DNA of 64,000 nt, taken from the NCBI RefSeq assembly GCF_030272615.1, contig NC_081406.1:403448939-403512938 (forward strand), read 5' to 3'. The translations under genes and the position numbers were made by a program. Source of the DNA: Cryptomeria japonica (taxonomy: Eukaryota; Streptophyta; Pinopsida; Cupressales; Cupressaceae). Shown here piece by piece: positions 10,523 through 22,242 of this stretch; the stretch's first letter is position 1, and each line of letters opens with the position of its first letter. Below the pieces are notes generated by a model that saw nothing but the letters and a program-made list of their open reading frames with translations, was not told where the DNA came from and did not search any database.

Positions 10523-10595
10523 GTTTCTTAATGCTCAAATGGATATCTATACCTAACCCATTTCTTAATGCTCAAATGGATATCTATACCTGATC
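10523..10595. repeat. Short tandem duplication
   Basis: TTTCTTAATGCTCAAATGGA followed by TATCTATACCT occurs twice in a row just upstream of the alpha-COP fragment. Confidence 0.7.
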
Positions 10596-10627
10596 CATAG
10601 TTCTCATTTGACATGGTCATTTGAAAT

Positions 10628-11190
10628 TGTAATGTCCCCTTTTTGAAATAGGATTAATTAATAAATAATAATAGTAAAATTAAAATATAAAAGAATAAAA
10701 ATAAAATATAATTTGATTAATATTTAAACAATTTTAATGAATGGTCAAAAAGCATGATATGAAGAGTTGTAACTCCCTCGAACATGTGATATAAAAGGGG
10801 GAGGAAGGAAGAAAGAATGAATCATGTAAATCAATAAAGAATTAATGGAAGAAGAAAGGAATGGGAAGAAATAAAGGAAGTGACTCCAAAGTGTGGTAAT
10901 TGTTAAAGGTTGTCTCTTTCAAAAGATAAAAATAATTAAGGGTTTTACTCTTTCAAAGGGTGATAATTGTGAAAGGTTTTGGCTCTTTCAAAGGGCAGAA
11001 ATGATGAAGGTTTGTACTCTTTCGAAGGGTGGAAATTTTGAAAGGATGTGACTCTCACAAAGGACAGACATGATGAAGAGGTGTGACTCTTCTATCACAT
11101 TAGAAGATATACAAGGGGGAAGGTTTCATTTGAGGAGGAGATCCAAGGGACATCCATTTGGAAAATTATTTATTATTCTCAAAAGGTAGC
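10628..11190 (+). mobile_element. R-family LTR fragment, plus orientation
   Basis: It begins TGTAATGTCCCCTTT and then mirrors the reverse complement of the R LTRs: an AT-rich start, ATGGTCAAAAAGCATGA, ATATAAAAGGGGGAGGA, then repeated CTCTTTCAAAGGG-type phrases. Similarity fades after about 11160. No partner LTR or PBS was found, so it is a solo or truncated LTR. Confidence 0.65.
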
Positions 11191-12640
11191 AATAGAGGGT
11201 GATGATTCAATTTGTATGAAAGGTGGTGACCCTTTCACCAATAAAGTATAAAGGAGAAATAATTTTAAGCATTCAAGGATGACTTATCAATCATCACTCA
11301 TGAATCCACAAAAGCAATCAACAATTATCAAATCAAGAAAACAATCAATAATCAAATCACTATATCAAATCAACATTCATTAAATCATCATTCACCGATA
11401 TATTAAACCATCATTCATTACATCATTACTCATCAATCATCTAATCAACAATCACTTAATCATCACAAACCAATATTTTTTGTGGAACAAGTAATATTTA
11501 ATAATGGTTATTATATAGCTCTCATGCTTTATTCTGAAATTCAATTTTGTGTAGAAGAAGTAATATTGAATAATGGTTATGATAAAAGTATGGTAAATGG
11601 ATTTGTTAATCTTTCAATTATGAAACCCTATAATAGGTGGCACCATAGTCGAATAACAAGACAAATTAAATGGTGTTTTCATTGTTAGTGGGTGGGGTAT
11701 GATTATTAACAATATTTTGGTTTACATGGGATCTTGATAGCTTCTTTTATAACACATGGCTCGAGGGATTGACATTATATATTTGTTTGGGATGGTGAAA
11801 AAATAGATCAAAACTTTTTAACCTCATTTTATGACTGTAAATTGCACTGCATGGTTGGAGTGGCTAATGTTGAATCATGTATCTCTTGATTATTTATTTC
11901 CACCCTAATTCTCTACTCATAAATTTTCCTTGTTTATTTATTTCAGCCTTGATTCTCACTTTCTAGTGAAAACACTGTTAAGCTGAAAAAAGATTTGTAA
12001 ATTTTCCGTGCTTTTTTTTCTGTCATTTGACATTTTGGAGGGTTTGTAACTCTATTCAAAACTATGTTAAGGCTTTGGTGCTTTTGAAGTCTAGCCTAGG
12101 TTTAATTAATTGTATAATTAATGTTCATTTAGAATTTTGTAATTTGCATCTCTAAATTTTAGTATATGTTTTTATTCAAAGATGAGGGGCATGATGTCTA
12201 TTATTATGTAGAAAAAAACATAGTCAAAAGAATAAGTTGAATTGACAAGTTTTTGGATATCCTTGGCTTTCAAAAAATATGTTTAGAAATGGAAAAAATA
12301 AAATACATAGCCAAAAATAAATCTCTGACAAGAATATTAGATTTGTATTTTGAAATCCAGAAAATTCTCATGCACTTGTCTCATTTGTTAATTATATGAT
12401 TTAATACTTATTTAGTTGGCAAATATATTTTCCTTTCATTCATGTATTTCTAGGTTTGTGTAAGCCTTCTTATAGTAGGTAGATTCAATAATATAGCATT
12501 GTTTTCTTAATTTGAGCAATCCTTCTATTTTATATTTATAATTTAAGAAAATTGTTAGCATTTGAACTTTTTAAAATTTAGAACCCTACAACGACACCTA
12601 TTTATTATTTTGTTTTATTGATGTATTGTCTACATAATGA
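11191..12640. other. Unassigned AT-rich sequence
   Basis: Low-complexity CATTCATTAAATCATCA-like runs (11330-11465) and a short imperfect duplication (AGTAATATTTAATAATGGTT near 11490 and AGTAATATTGAATAATGGTT near 11560). No coding signal was recognised. Part may be intron or flank of the RPA1 fragment. Confidence 0.4.
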
Positions 12641-13210
12641 TGTAAGCATGTATCCTCCCAACAATCCATATGGTTGCCTAATTCTTGCAAGAAATGTCAT
12701 CTTGCAAGAATCATTCCTACTGCAGTACTAAGTCCTTACAAGGTAGATGGACAATAAAGGATAGAATTACTACAAAGGATCAACTTTGCCATTTCAAAAA
12801 CACAAAAGGAGATGGAAAATTTTATAGTTTTGAATTGGTTGATTTTGATGGTGGTGAAATAAGAGTAACATGTTTTAACTTTTAAAGGTATTGCAAATAA
12901 ATTGTATGGTTGCATAGAGATTGGGAGAGTCTTTACAATCTTAAAAGAAAGACTCAAACCTGCACAAAAGAATTTCAACCATTTAAATAGTGACTGGAAA
13001 ATTTTCTTAGAAAGTAATTCTATAATTGAGTTGTGTTTGGAAGAGGATAGCTTGAGACCAAAGCAGTGCTCTAGCTTTAGACCAATAAGTAAAGTTGAGG
13101 ACATGGAAAGCAATTCTATGGTTGAAATCATTGGTGTTATTTTATCAAACAATCCATCAAATAGAATATTAAAAAACAATGGCACACTGACTCAAAAAAC
13201 AACTCTTTCA
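12640..13210 (+). pseudogene. RPA1: Replication protein A 70-kDa subunit (RPA1) fragment
   Basis: The plus strand encodes, across two frameshifts, a run typical of the RPA1 DNA-binding domain A region: ARIIPTAVLSPY, then QGRWTIKDRITTKD, GDGKFYSFELVDFDGGEIRV, TCFNF (to 12885), then in another frame YGCIEIGRVFTI, LKPAQKNFNHLNSDWKIFLE, FRPISKVEDME and IGVILSNNPSNRI. RPA1 is the large subunit of the nuclear single-strand DNA-binding complex used in replication and repair. About 180 of over 600 residues remain, with no intron. Frameshifts lie near 12735 and 12885. Similarity stops at the start of element C. Recognition rests on the strongly conserved QGRWTIK and LKPAQKNFNH motifs. Confidence 0.85.
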
Positions 13211-13226
13211 ACTGAAGGACATGTTA

Positions 13227-14267
13227 TGTGTGCATTGTGTTGTCATTGATGTCAACCGGTATAGGATGGCTACCAGTATATAAGATGTATGTGTTGCACT
13301 ATCATTGATGCTTACCAAATTTGATGTCTTTGATGTCACCTAGTATGCAAGTCAATGGTAAGGGAGAGTATGTCATTCAGTACAATGTCCATTGGAGTCA
13401 CCCGTACACAGGTTAGTGTTTAACTTGTGTGGAAGATATGGACAGGGGACAGGTATGATATACCAACTAGTAAATGATGATATCTTTAAGAGAGCATGAT
13501 GTTGGTCGGTTGATTGTGATGAAGAGGGGGGGATGCTATCTAAATCACATCAACAACAGAGGAGAATTATGTGCAGGTCACTAGTATGTTGTGTGGATGT
13601 CAAATAGTAGGACTACCATTGGATAATGTTTCAGTTACTATTTGAAGAGATGACCAATAGTGAATGTGCTCCAACCAGCTCACATGTGCCTGTTTCAAGA
13701 TATGTTGCTCAAACAGGGAATCCACATTGATACATTGCAAGATGCAGTTGACAAGGATCCACTCCCAGCGGTAAGTGGATCTTATCTCCTATTATGAATG
13801 GAATGCATCATAGTCTTCTAAGATAAGACAAAAGAGTAGAAAGGCAGGTGATTGAAGGCTTGAATGAATAGGTGAAACACTAAGTTGCCTTAGGTTCATT
13901 AAGATCAGAGATGTGCACCAGATCTGCAAAGGTAGACATGTTGAGTTGCCGATACAGATAAAGAATGGTATGTTTGTCATCTTGGCAAACCAGTTAAGAG
14001 GAGGATCGGTCAAATGTGAAGAAGGTAAAGTTGTTGCAACTGTAGATAAAGGACATTGCTAGATTGAAGATAGAGTTTGTTGAAGGTTGATGACATGGTG
14101 TCATCAAGATGGTTACCAGTAAGTATGTCCAACGGTAAAGCTGACAAGGTGCATGAAGTGTTTTTGCAAGAGTGATAATCGGTGAAGGTGTTCCACCAAA
14201 AGAGAAGAAAGGTGCAAGATTGATGACAGACCAGTTAGGGTTTAACCGGAAGGGTTTGTGAACCAGT
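13227..14267 (+). mobile_element. Element C, 5' LTR, first part
   Basis: It starts TGTGTGCATTGTG, aligning with TGTTGGCATTGTG at 25403, and follows the 3' LTR closely (phrases GGAGAGTATGTCAT, GACTGGTCAAATGTGAAGAA-like). B1 interrupts it at 14268; it resumes at 20750-22170. Net LTR length is about 2.46 kb. The first six bases differ slightly from the other LTR and no clean TSD is seen. Confidence 0.8.
14263..14267. repeat. TSD of B1, left copy (CCAGT)
   Basis: CCAGT here and CTAGT at 20745-20749 match at four of five positions, consistent with a C-to-T change after insertion. Confidence 0.6.
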
Positions 14268-15056
14268 TGTTGGCAAATGCACACTCCAATGAGATATTTT
14301 AGGTGATTGAAGGTTTTGTCATTGATGGCAACCTTGCAATCATATGATACCGGCAAGACAATATATCAGCACCAGCAACAACAGATTCTACACTAGCACA
14401 TAGAACACCGACAGTAAAAGGAAGTATGCCGGCACCCAGGTTGACATGAATTTTGTTTATAATATATTTTGTAATTAATTGTAAAATCATTGTAAGCCGA
14501 CTTGGCAAGTTCTAAAATGACTCATATATGTATGAGATCATTATAGAACATTTTGCAAGCAAGAAGATAGGCGAAATAAGGCAGACCTATTATTTGAATT
14601 ATAGGTTAAGGGTTTATGTATGAAGAAGAGCTAAAACCGGTACTGGATCTGGCATAGTTGAAACTATTTTGAAGTAGTACAAGACATTAGATTTTCATAA
14701 GCCATTTTGTAAGTCAGTGAGACTTCCCATTTTGTAATTGAGTAGTGAGCTCTAGGCACTTGGCCTTCCTGCATGTGCAGGCCCCTATTGTAGCAGTAAT
14801 ATTCTCTTATTGGCCAGTAAGTAAATATTGTGGGTCACAAATCCCACTGAGGTTTTTCCCACACTGGGTTTCCTCGTTAAACTATTGTGTTATGGTGTGC
14901 TTTTCATGTGGTTGTTGTTATCTCTGTTTATTACATTACTTTTTGTTTACCAGTATACAATATTGATATGCTTTACATGTTTTAAGTTAAGAAAATTATC
15001 CAACCAGTTAGATACTGATTCACCCTCCTCTCTCAATATCTTTGGGAATCCTAACA
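14268..15056 (+). mobile_element. B1 5' LTR (789 bp)
   Basis: TGTTGGCAAATGCACACTCC...GGAATCCTAACA. It contains a hairpin at 14762-14783 and, downstream, GAGGTTTTTCCCACACTGGG, a phrase common in R/U5 of plant copia LTRs. An open frame runs from 14828 through the LTR end into gag but has no support as coding. Confidence 0.9.
14762..14783 (+). promoter_or_regulatory. Conserved LTR hairpin (B1 5' LTR)
   Basis: GGCCTTCCTGCATGTGCAGG followed by CC. CCTGCA pairs with TGCAGG. The equivalent sites at 20450-20471, 27304-27325, 29943-29964 and 48722-48743 keep pairing with compensating changes, which suggests a function in RNA such as 3'-end formation, packaging or strand transfer. Confidence 0.5.
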
Positions 15057-15058
15057 AT

Positions 15059-15070
15059 TGGTATCAGAGC
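15059..15070 (+). promoter_or_regulatory. B1 primer-binding site (initiator Met tRNA type)
   Basis: TGGTATCAGAGC lies two bases after the LTR, the standard plant Ty1/copia PBS complementary to the 3' end of initiator methionine tRNA. Confidence 0.9.
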
Positions 15071-15127
15071 TTGGTCCTCTATTTTCAGAAGCCTAACATC
15101 TTGAGGAAGATCTTGACACCGGTAGAG

Positions 15128-16225
15128 ATGGAAAACTTGATGAATCAATTAGAAGCAACTCTCTCAGACTATGATATAGAAAAGTTGAAAAATATCAAAC
15201 TTGAAGATGATCTAAAGGTTGCACAGGATATTATTCGAGCACTTCAAGAAAATCTTACCATTGCAAGAAACAAGAGAAGAGAACTTTGTGAAAAAATGCA
15301 AAATGAGAATGATGAAAAAGAAACTCTTAGTGATCTGATGAATAAGCTGAAACAAGAAAACATGACAACAAAGAATGAGATGCAGGATATGACTATGAGA
15401 TTTTATAAAGAAATTGAAGATATAAAGAAGAATGAAGAATACTTGACTAGAAGACTGAATGATGCTGCAAATGAAAACACAAGACTTAGTTATGAAAATG
15501 ATATGTTGAAGATAGATCTGATGCATGCACAAAATGACTCAAATGAACTCATGAGACAAAAAGGTATCTTGGAAAGAGAACTGGCTACTACAAATCAACA
15601 CAAGGAAAAATTCAAGAAAAGATCAGAAGAACTTGGTGACTTGTTGAAAAATCAAAAACCAAATGGTGACACTAATGGCCTTGGCTTTGAAGTTGGTGAA
15701 AGCTCCCGTACTGCAAACACACATGATCATAGAAAACCGGTAAGACAACCAAATGGTTATAAATTTAATGGCAAATTCTTTAACTGTAACAAGTATGGTC
15801 ATAGAGAAATTCAGTGTAGATATAGAAATTATCAGAGCACTAATACACCCACTGGTCAATGCTCCAAATGCAACAAAACTAGTCATAATTTAGAAATTTG
15901 CAGAATGAATGTAAGATGTTATGTTTGTGGAAGATTTGGACACTTATGTAATCAGTGTAGAACACAAACCGGCATAGGATATGGGAAAGCTATTCAGAAA
16001 AACAATGTGACCTATTATGCTTGCAATAAGATTGGACATATTGCAAAATTCTGCAGAAGTAAGGCATCACCGACAAGTAATAATGGTGCTAGTTTGAAAG
16101 GTAAAGAAAAGGTTGAAGAGGTAAAGCAAGAATTCTCAAAACAATGGATCAAAAAGTCAGATCTAAATGTTGATAGGAATAATCCTCCACCGACAGAACA
16201 GAGTAACACTCCATTGGCAGAATAG
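15128..16225 (+). CDS. B1 Gag-like protein: coiled coil + four zinc knuckles
   Basis: An intact 365-codon ORF from the first ATG after the PBS. Residues about 20-190 are strongly charged with heptad leucines (predicted coiled coil; ENDMLKIDLMHAQND, LERELATTNQHKEK). A linker leads to four retroviral CCHC-type knuckles: FFNCNKYGHREIQC (near 15775, first Cys replaced), CSKCNKTSHNLEIC (15858), CYVCGRFGHLCNQC (15915), YYACNKIGHIAKFC (16014, first Cys missing). The C-terminus is Lys-rich. It should form the nucleocapsid shell and bind element RNA. The classic copia UBN2 N-terminal Gag domain is not recognisable, so the coiled coil may replace it as the assembly module. It is the only undamaged Gag in the window. 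Confidence 0.8.
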   Translation: MENLMNQLEATLSDYDIEKLKNIKLEDDLKVAQDIIRALQENLTIARNKRRELCEKMQNENDEKETLSDLMNKLKQENMTTKNEMQDMTMRFYKEIEDIKKNEEYLTRRLNDAANENTRLSYENDMLKIDLMHAQNDSNELMRQKGILERELATTNQHKEKFKKRSEELGDLLKNQKPNGDTNGLGFEVGESSRTANTHDHRKPVRQPNGYKFNGKFFNCNKYGHREIQCRYRNYQSTNTPTGQCSKCNKTSHNLEICRMNVRCYVCGRFGHLCNQCRTQTGIGYGKAIQKNNVTYYACNKIGHIAKFCRSKASPTSNNGASLKGKEKVEEVKQEFSKQWIKKSDLNVDRNNPPPTEQSNTPLAE

Positions 16226-16570
16226 AGTAACACACCACCGGCAGGAGACTCTTCATCTAACTGAAGAAAATTCCTTTGAGGGTTTAGCAACCAAATGTGA
16301 AACATGCTATTATTCCCTCGATTGATGGTGAGAAGTTGAAATTACTTCTATACCGGTAGATAAGTTAAGTCATTACTGAACCGACAAGCATTAAATGTGT
16401 TGGTTGGCAAAATTAACATTATAAAGAAAGTGTTTTGGCTCCATTTTCATTTCACCGAGCATTCAAATCTTTAAGAGCGTAAAAATTCCAGAGTGAAGGC
16501 ATTCCAAGCAAAGAAGTGAAGTAATTCGTCAAGCAATCATTCCTTAAGGCAGATAAAGGTATTTATATCC

Positions 16571-19500
16571 ATGGATTCTTCATTTGCTCTTGAATTCATT
16601 GCAAACCCTACTATTGTCAAAGTTATTAAATACCCTAGACCCGTCTTCCAGTTAGTTCTTGAAATTGCCAAGAAAGATGATAACATTGGTGCATTTTCTA
16701 AAATTCCTAAGGGAGTAGTTTTTGCTGAACACCCTAGAATGTATATACATTGTCATATAGAGGAATTGGGTGATGAGGAAATTAAGAATATGTATAAATC
16801 TATAATTTGTGATGAATCCGGAAATATCAAACCTGAACACAAGATAGTTGAAACCCTAGGTTTCACTAAAATTCTCAGTATCCCAGATTTTCCCAAGGAT
16901 GTTATAAGGATAGTACTAAGCAGGGTACATGGTGCATTCTTTTGGTTGGACCCAGTTTACAAAATCACAAAAGAAGCAGTAAAGGTTGTGATAGGGTTAC
17001 CTTCCATTGGTAACAGACCTGACAAAACAAAGGTCTCAAATGACCTAGTGATAAACCTAACCGGTGCAACATCTAATAAGAGATCTTTAAGGGTAAATGA
17101 TGTAATGAATATCAATGTGAAATTCATCAGTATGATCTTAGGCTACAAAACTACACATGCAAATAGGTTAAACTCAGTCTCTAGCCTATGCATTAAAAGT
17201 GCCTATGATATGATTAATGTTAATGCAAGAATAGATGTGTGTGAATGGCTTAAAGATGAACTGATTGACAATTTGGGAAAGATAAAGAAAGACAAAAAGG
17301 GAACATTCAGATTTGGAAACCTACTTGTTTGTCTAATGCTGCACATAACCAAACAAGTACCCAGTATTGGTATTAGAAATTTTGGTTTTGATATACCGGT
17401 AGGCAAACAGTTGTTAGATTTACTGAACAACATGGGAGAGAATAGAGAAAAGAACATAAATGAGTATTTTCAGGCATTGAAGGCCTGAATAAAGACCAGA
17501 GTTAGATTGTCACAAGCAATTGTGGACAAGTATAAGGATGAAATTTGGATGGAGGCAGTTACCCCAAAAACCATCTGGGTTACTGAAATGGGGTATGAAA
17601 CTGATGACCACATAATAGAAACATATGCAAAAGCCCTCCTAAAAGCACCTAAGGAACCTAAAGCAGCGGTATTTGGCAGTGTTGAGACTATTGGAAAATA
17701 AATTCAATCCAAGAAAAATATTAAAAAAGGTTGAGGCAACAGTTAGAAAAGGATCCAGACAAGCAAAAGCTATTAAGGAAGATGTACTTAAACAAACTGG
17801 TATTACTGAAGAAAAGTTAGAAGCACTTCAACTGGAAATTCACCTTTCACCGATTGGAACTTCTTCAGAAAATGACATAGCAGCTACATTCAAAAGAGTT
17901 GTGAGAAAAAGGAAATCTTCACCGATATCTTCACCTTCTCCTAGAAGAACAAGACATAAACAATAGGCAGTAAGGCCCCCAACAAAGAAATTAACTCTGA
18001 AGAAGAAAAAGGTGACTCCTAAGAAGAAGTCCATAGCTCCTATTGATAAATTACTAGATGAAATTACTGAGGATGGTAATTTGAAAAATATCAGCAAAAT
18101 GTATAACACATTATCAGATGATGACAAAGATAAAGTAGATAATAGTGTAATATTGCACTTAGATATTTTTAATAAATTTTTGATGCAAGTTGTTGATGAA
18201 ATATCAAGAGATCTCTACAACAGACTTGAAGCTAGGAGAGTAGGTATTATTGAACTTGATAATAAAATAAAAATTGAAAAATTACTTGTTGTACGTCCTG
18301 TCAACTCACCTGATGAGATAGATAAATTGATCTCAGAGGCTAACCAGTCAGTATTTTCAACTACTCACCGGCATGTAGCACTAATGGCAGGGAGAGTGAA
18401 TGAGGTAACAGAAGAAACAACTAATGCATGGGACATATTCCTTGTAAAGAAGGAAAAGAAGGAAGAGTATCGAAGTCCTAAACCCATCAAGGTATATCAA
18501 AAGGATAAGGGAAAAGGAAAGCTTGGTGGACTACATAGCATAAAAATAATAGACAACTTATCCCCACCACCTCTAGATACTTCACCAATAGTTACTACTA
18601 ACAATCAACTGGCTAGTGAGAGTGTTATATACAATGAACATTGACACTCAGAAAGTCAATATTGTGGTAGATAAGGAATCAACAGGGAAAACAAATGTGG
18701 CAACTGGGCCATCGACAATAGGTAGCACAGAAGAAAAACCAATAGTGGACAACACTAAGAAACAGGCAAAGCAAGAGGCTCCCTCATAGGAATAGGTTCA
18801 TGTAGAGACAGTGCCACTGGCAATAGCTGAGCAACCCAAACCTTTGCTTAGAGAAATGCAAACACAAACTAACCTACCAGAGGTCACTACAAGCAAAGAA
18901 ATTACTCACACCGGTGGAATACAGATTGTTGGTTCTTCCAATGCAGAATTCAGACCAATAAATGTGACAAAAGTTCTTTTGGATTCTATCAAGAAAATGA
19001 CAGAGTGTAGCGCACAAGCATACAAAGCTATTGATGATACAATCCCAATTTTGAAAATGATAGCACCCAAATGTAATGTGGATAATAAAGATTCTTTGAA
19101 TCAACTTGACACATTGTCTAAGTATATTATTGCCAACATTGTGACAGTTGAACAAATAAATGAGGAAGCATTCAAAGAGAAAATAGAGAAGGAAAAACAC
19201 AAATTCTTTGAAGAGGAAATAAAGAAGTGCATGAGATAATTTGACACTCTTTTATTGGCACTATGTAATACACTAAAAGAGTTTAAAACTTTGTACAAAG
19301 ATACATGTAAAACAAACTTTTTGACAGTAGATATAGACAAGAAGATTAGCAAGGTACGTGAAGAAATAAATAAATTAGCTAACAACTTAATTAATTCATC
19401 TGAACCATTATAAAATTTTTGAGCAGAAAACAATAGGTTTTGAGGAGGAATTTCTAAAATTGGAAAGAGAGAAGGAAAGTATAAAAGGAAAGGAAAAATA

Positions 19501-19730
19501 TCTAAAATGAAAACTTAGTCCAAGATTGGACTACCTCACCTCCTTGAGAAAAGAGATATCTGAGGCTCTAGTTCAAGGACAAAAAACACCGGAATAGAAA
19601 ATGCAACACCTCACCGGTACAATTCATGGGACAGAGGCCGCATTAAAGGACAGTGAACGATTCATTGAGAGCCTGAAACTGGTATTGGTAGACCTTTTTC
19701 AGATTGTAACCAACCAGTTATAAGGATGAA
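16571..19730 (+). pseudogene. B1 ORF2: long accessory protein, PMD-like N-terminus, coiled-coil C-terminus
   Basis: Starts at an ATG with MDSSFALEFIANPTIVK. The first 305 codons are open (16571-17488), then the reading continues with stops and frameshifts through 17507-17701, 17673-17966, 18012-18644, 18811-19239 and on to about 19730, roughly 1000 codons originally. Notable segments: AFFWLDPVYKITKEAVKVV then GLPSIGN, WLKDELIDNLGKIKKDKKG then FGNLLVCLML, a basic region (KRKSSPISSPSPRRTRHK), and an acidic/Lys-rich helical C-terminus. No enzyme motif is visible. The B2 copy aligns over the whole length, so the ORF was maintained in the family. It sits where pol would be. Function unknown. Confidence 0.7.
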
Positions 19731-19943
19731 GCTGGAAACCGCACTCAATTGACACTTTGACAACCTTTGTCATTGATGCCAAAGAGGGAGTAGTGGTAAT
19801 GAGAAAAATAATCAGCAAATGGCTCATCAGCTCAAGGGGAGCACATATTTTTTTGGGTACACAATTTTTGGTAAGACAATTCTGGTAGATTCTTTTTGGA
19901 TGACACTTTTTGAATTTTTCTCATGAGTGTTGCCATCAATGCC

Positions 19944-19955
19944 AAAGGGGGAGAT
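19944..19955 (+). promoter_or_regulatory. B1 polypurine tract
   Basis: AAAGGGGGAGAT directly precedes the 3' LTR (TGTTGG at 19956); the same tract is used by B2 and C. Confidence 0.9.
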
Positions 19956-20744
19956 TGTTGGAAAATGCACACTCCAATGAGATATTGTAGGTGATTGAAG
20001 GTTTTGTCATTGATGGCAACCTTGCAATCATATGATACTGGCAAGACAATATACTGGCACCAGCAACAACAGACTCTACACCGGCACATAGAACACCGAC
20101 AGTAAAAGGAAGTATACCGGCACCCAGGCCGACAGGAATTTTGTTTATAATATATTTTGTAATTAATTGTAAAATCATTGTAAGCCGACTTGGCAAGTTG
20201 TAAAATGATTCAGATATGTATGAGACCATTATAGAACATTTTGTAAGCAAGAAGATAGGCGAAATAAGGCAGACCTATTATGCGAATTATAGGTTAAGGG
20301 TTTATGTATGAAGCATAGCTAAAACCGGTACTAGATCTGGCATAGTACATGCTATTTTGAAGCAGTACAAGACATTGGATTTGCATAATCCATTTTGTAA
20401 GTCAGTGAGACTTCCCATTTTGTAATTGAGTAGTGAGCTCTAGGCACTTGGCCTTCTTGCATGTGCAGGCCCCTATTATAGCAGTAATATTCTCTTATTG
20501 GCCAGTAAGTGAATATTGTGGGTCACAAATCCCACCGAGGTTTTTCCCACACTGGGTTTCCTCATTAAACTATTGTGTTATGGTGTGATTTTCATGTGGT
20601 TGTTGTTATCTCTATTTATTGCATTACTTTTTGTTTACCAGTATACAGTATTGATATGCTTTACATGTTTTAAGTTAAGAAAATTATCCAACCAGTTAGA
20701 TACTTATTCACCCCCCTCTCTCAGTATCTTTGGGAATCCTAACA
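19956..20744 (+). mobile_element. B1 3' LTR (789 bp)
   Basis: Same length as the 5' LTR and a few percent different. The hairpin at 20450-20471 has one C-to-T change that keeps a G-U type pair. The TSD follows at 20745-20749. Confidence 0.9.
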
Positions 20745-20749
20745 CTAGT
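20745..20749. repeat. TSD of B1, right copy (CTAGT)
   Basis: Pairs with CCAGT at 14263-14267. Confidence 0.6.
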
Positions 20750-22170
20750 ATAGGGGTTGGTTGGTGATCCTATCCAGGCCAACACAGAGGTCTTTTCTAA
20801 GATGGATATCGATAAGGATGCCACTTGGAGTTGAGGTGGCATGCATGCGCAGGTCGGTGAAGTGTCTGTCTACAAGGTATTTGGCGACAGGTTGACATTT
20901 ATGTCAATTGCGTGATTCACAAGATGCGTAGCAGAGGTTTATGGCTTGAGGTCAAATGAACAACAAAGATCAAGAACATATTGTTTTGAGAAGATCAAGG
21001 TAGGTGAAGGAAAATGCAAAACCATTCCTGGTGATTAGCCAAGATATCAGCTGATAGATTAAATTTAGATTGCCAAATAAGGAAGGCATGTTCTTGAAGG
21101 CATGACAATAGCGAGATTGATTAATGAGTTGTAGTTCATCAATCAAGGTGATCAAATCTGATGAGATCTGATTGGATTTGGTTTACCTCGAGGTCAATGA
21201 AGAAACCCTAAGTGCCCAAAGTTTGAATTGGTTTTTGGTGTGAAAACTAGTTTATAAATATGCGAAAGCCAAAATTGATGAATCGTGCCACTGAATGAGA
21301 GTGTGTTGCTACTAAAGAAGGGAAATCAGTCAAGTGCTCAATGAGAAGAAGAAGAAGAGACTGAGTGTGAGAAAGAATGGGGTTGAAAAGTTCAACCGGT
21401 AGGAGTGAGGCAATTGGTAGTCTGCCATTGAGCCTGAGAGATAAGTATACCGGTGGTGAATGAACCACTAGAGAAGAGGCAAAGAGGATTGCAAAAAAGA
21501 GAAGAGCATAGTGAGATCCAGAAGAGAACCGATAAGCTGAGAACCGATAGTAATCAGATAGTGGATATCTAACTGAGTGAAGTAGACTGGTGGAGAGCAA
21601 CAGTGTAGCAGAGAGAAGAACTGGCAGAGAGTTGAATCAGCAAAGAAGAAGAAGAGGTTGATTTGGTAAGGTTGTAGTAGGAGATAAGGCTGTAGCAATG
21701 AGAGGGTGAGCAGAGTACCGACAATGAACTGGATAGAAGATCTGGTAGAGAGATTTGCAAAAGAGTTACAAAATTCATTTGTAACAAGACTATTACTTTT
21801 ATAATTGAATATACTCATAGTAGACCACTGAGTTGGAGCTCGATGCAGGGGTTGGTGCTCCTTGGGTTGGTTCTCCCTAGGTTGGTTCCCTAAACATTGT
21901 AATTAGAGTTTTACTACGAGGCTAGATTGGAGCAGTAGACTCCAACAACATTTCTCACCGAGGTTTTTCCCATCTTGGGTTTTCCTCATATATGTTGGTG
22001 TTATGTGATGTCCCTTTCATGTGTGATTGCATTTATGATAGTCTCCCATCTAATTGGTAAGTCTTCTTTCTATTAGATCTAATAACCGGTATACACACAT
22101 GTGATAGATAAAGCAAAAAGTTTTGGAACACTAATTCACCACCCCTCTCAGTGGCACATTGTGTCTAACA
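20750..22170 (+). mobile_element. Element C, 5' LTR, second part
   Basis: Resumes after B1 with ATAGGGGTTGGTTGGTGATC and matches 27638-29036 throughout, ending CACATTGTGTCTAACA. Reverse-strand Ser/Leu-rich frames here (21247-21818) are LTR sequence read backwards, not genes. Confidence 0.85.
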
Positions 22171-22172
22171 AT

Positions 22173-22184
22173 TGGTATTAGAGC
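22173..22184 (+). promoter_or_regulatory. Element C primer-binding site
   Basis: TGGTATTAGAGC two bases after the LTR; the iMet-type PBS with one C-to-T change. Confidence 0.85.
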
Positions 22185-22242
22185 GTAGGTTCCTGGTTGA
22201 TAAGATTTCTCTAGCTTGAGTAGATTCTTGCTTAAGGACACA

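Larger units (their letters stand above)
14268..20744 (+). mobile_element. Element B1: non-autonomous LTR element, gag + ORF2, no pol
   Basis: Two 789-bp LTRs (14268-15056, 19956-20744) begin TGTTGG and end CTAACA. They flank an interior with an iMet-type PBS, an intact 365-codon gag, a long decayed ORF2 (16571 to about 19730) and a polypurine tract. The whole interior is accounted for and nothing in it resembles protease, RT, RNase H or integrase. B2 has the same layout, so this is a family structure and not a chance deletion. LTR copies differ at a few percent of sites, indicating moderate age. Confidence 0.85.

Noticed and set aside
11482-11688. 68-codon ORF near an imperfect duplication
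   Set aside because: AT-rich with no recognisable domain; expected by chance in this composition.
14828-15127. In-frame hydrophobic extension upstream of B1 Gag
   Set aside because: It lies within the LTR and PBS; the same frame occurs in the 3' LTR (20516-20767) without gag. The ATG at 15128, after the PBS, is the normal start.
15212-15532. Reverse-strand Phe/Ile-rich ORF
   Set aside because: Complement of the Lys/Glu-rich coiled coil of B1 Gag.
21247-21818. Overlapping reverse-strand Ser/Leu-rich ORFs in the C LTR
   Set aside because: They recur in the other LTR (28223-28683) as LTR sequence read backwards; stops differ between copies and no motif is seen.
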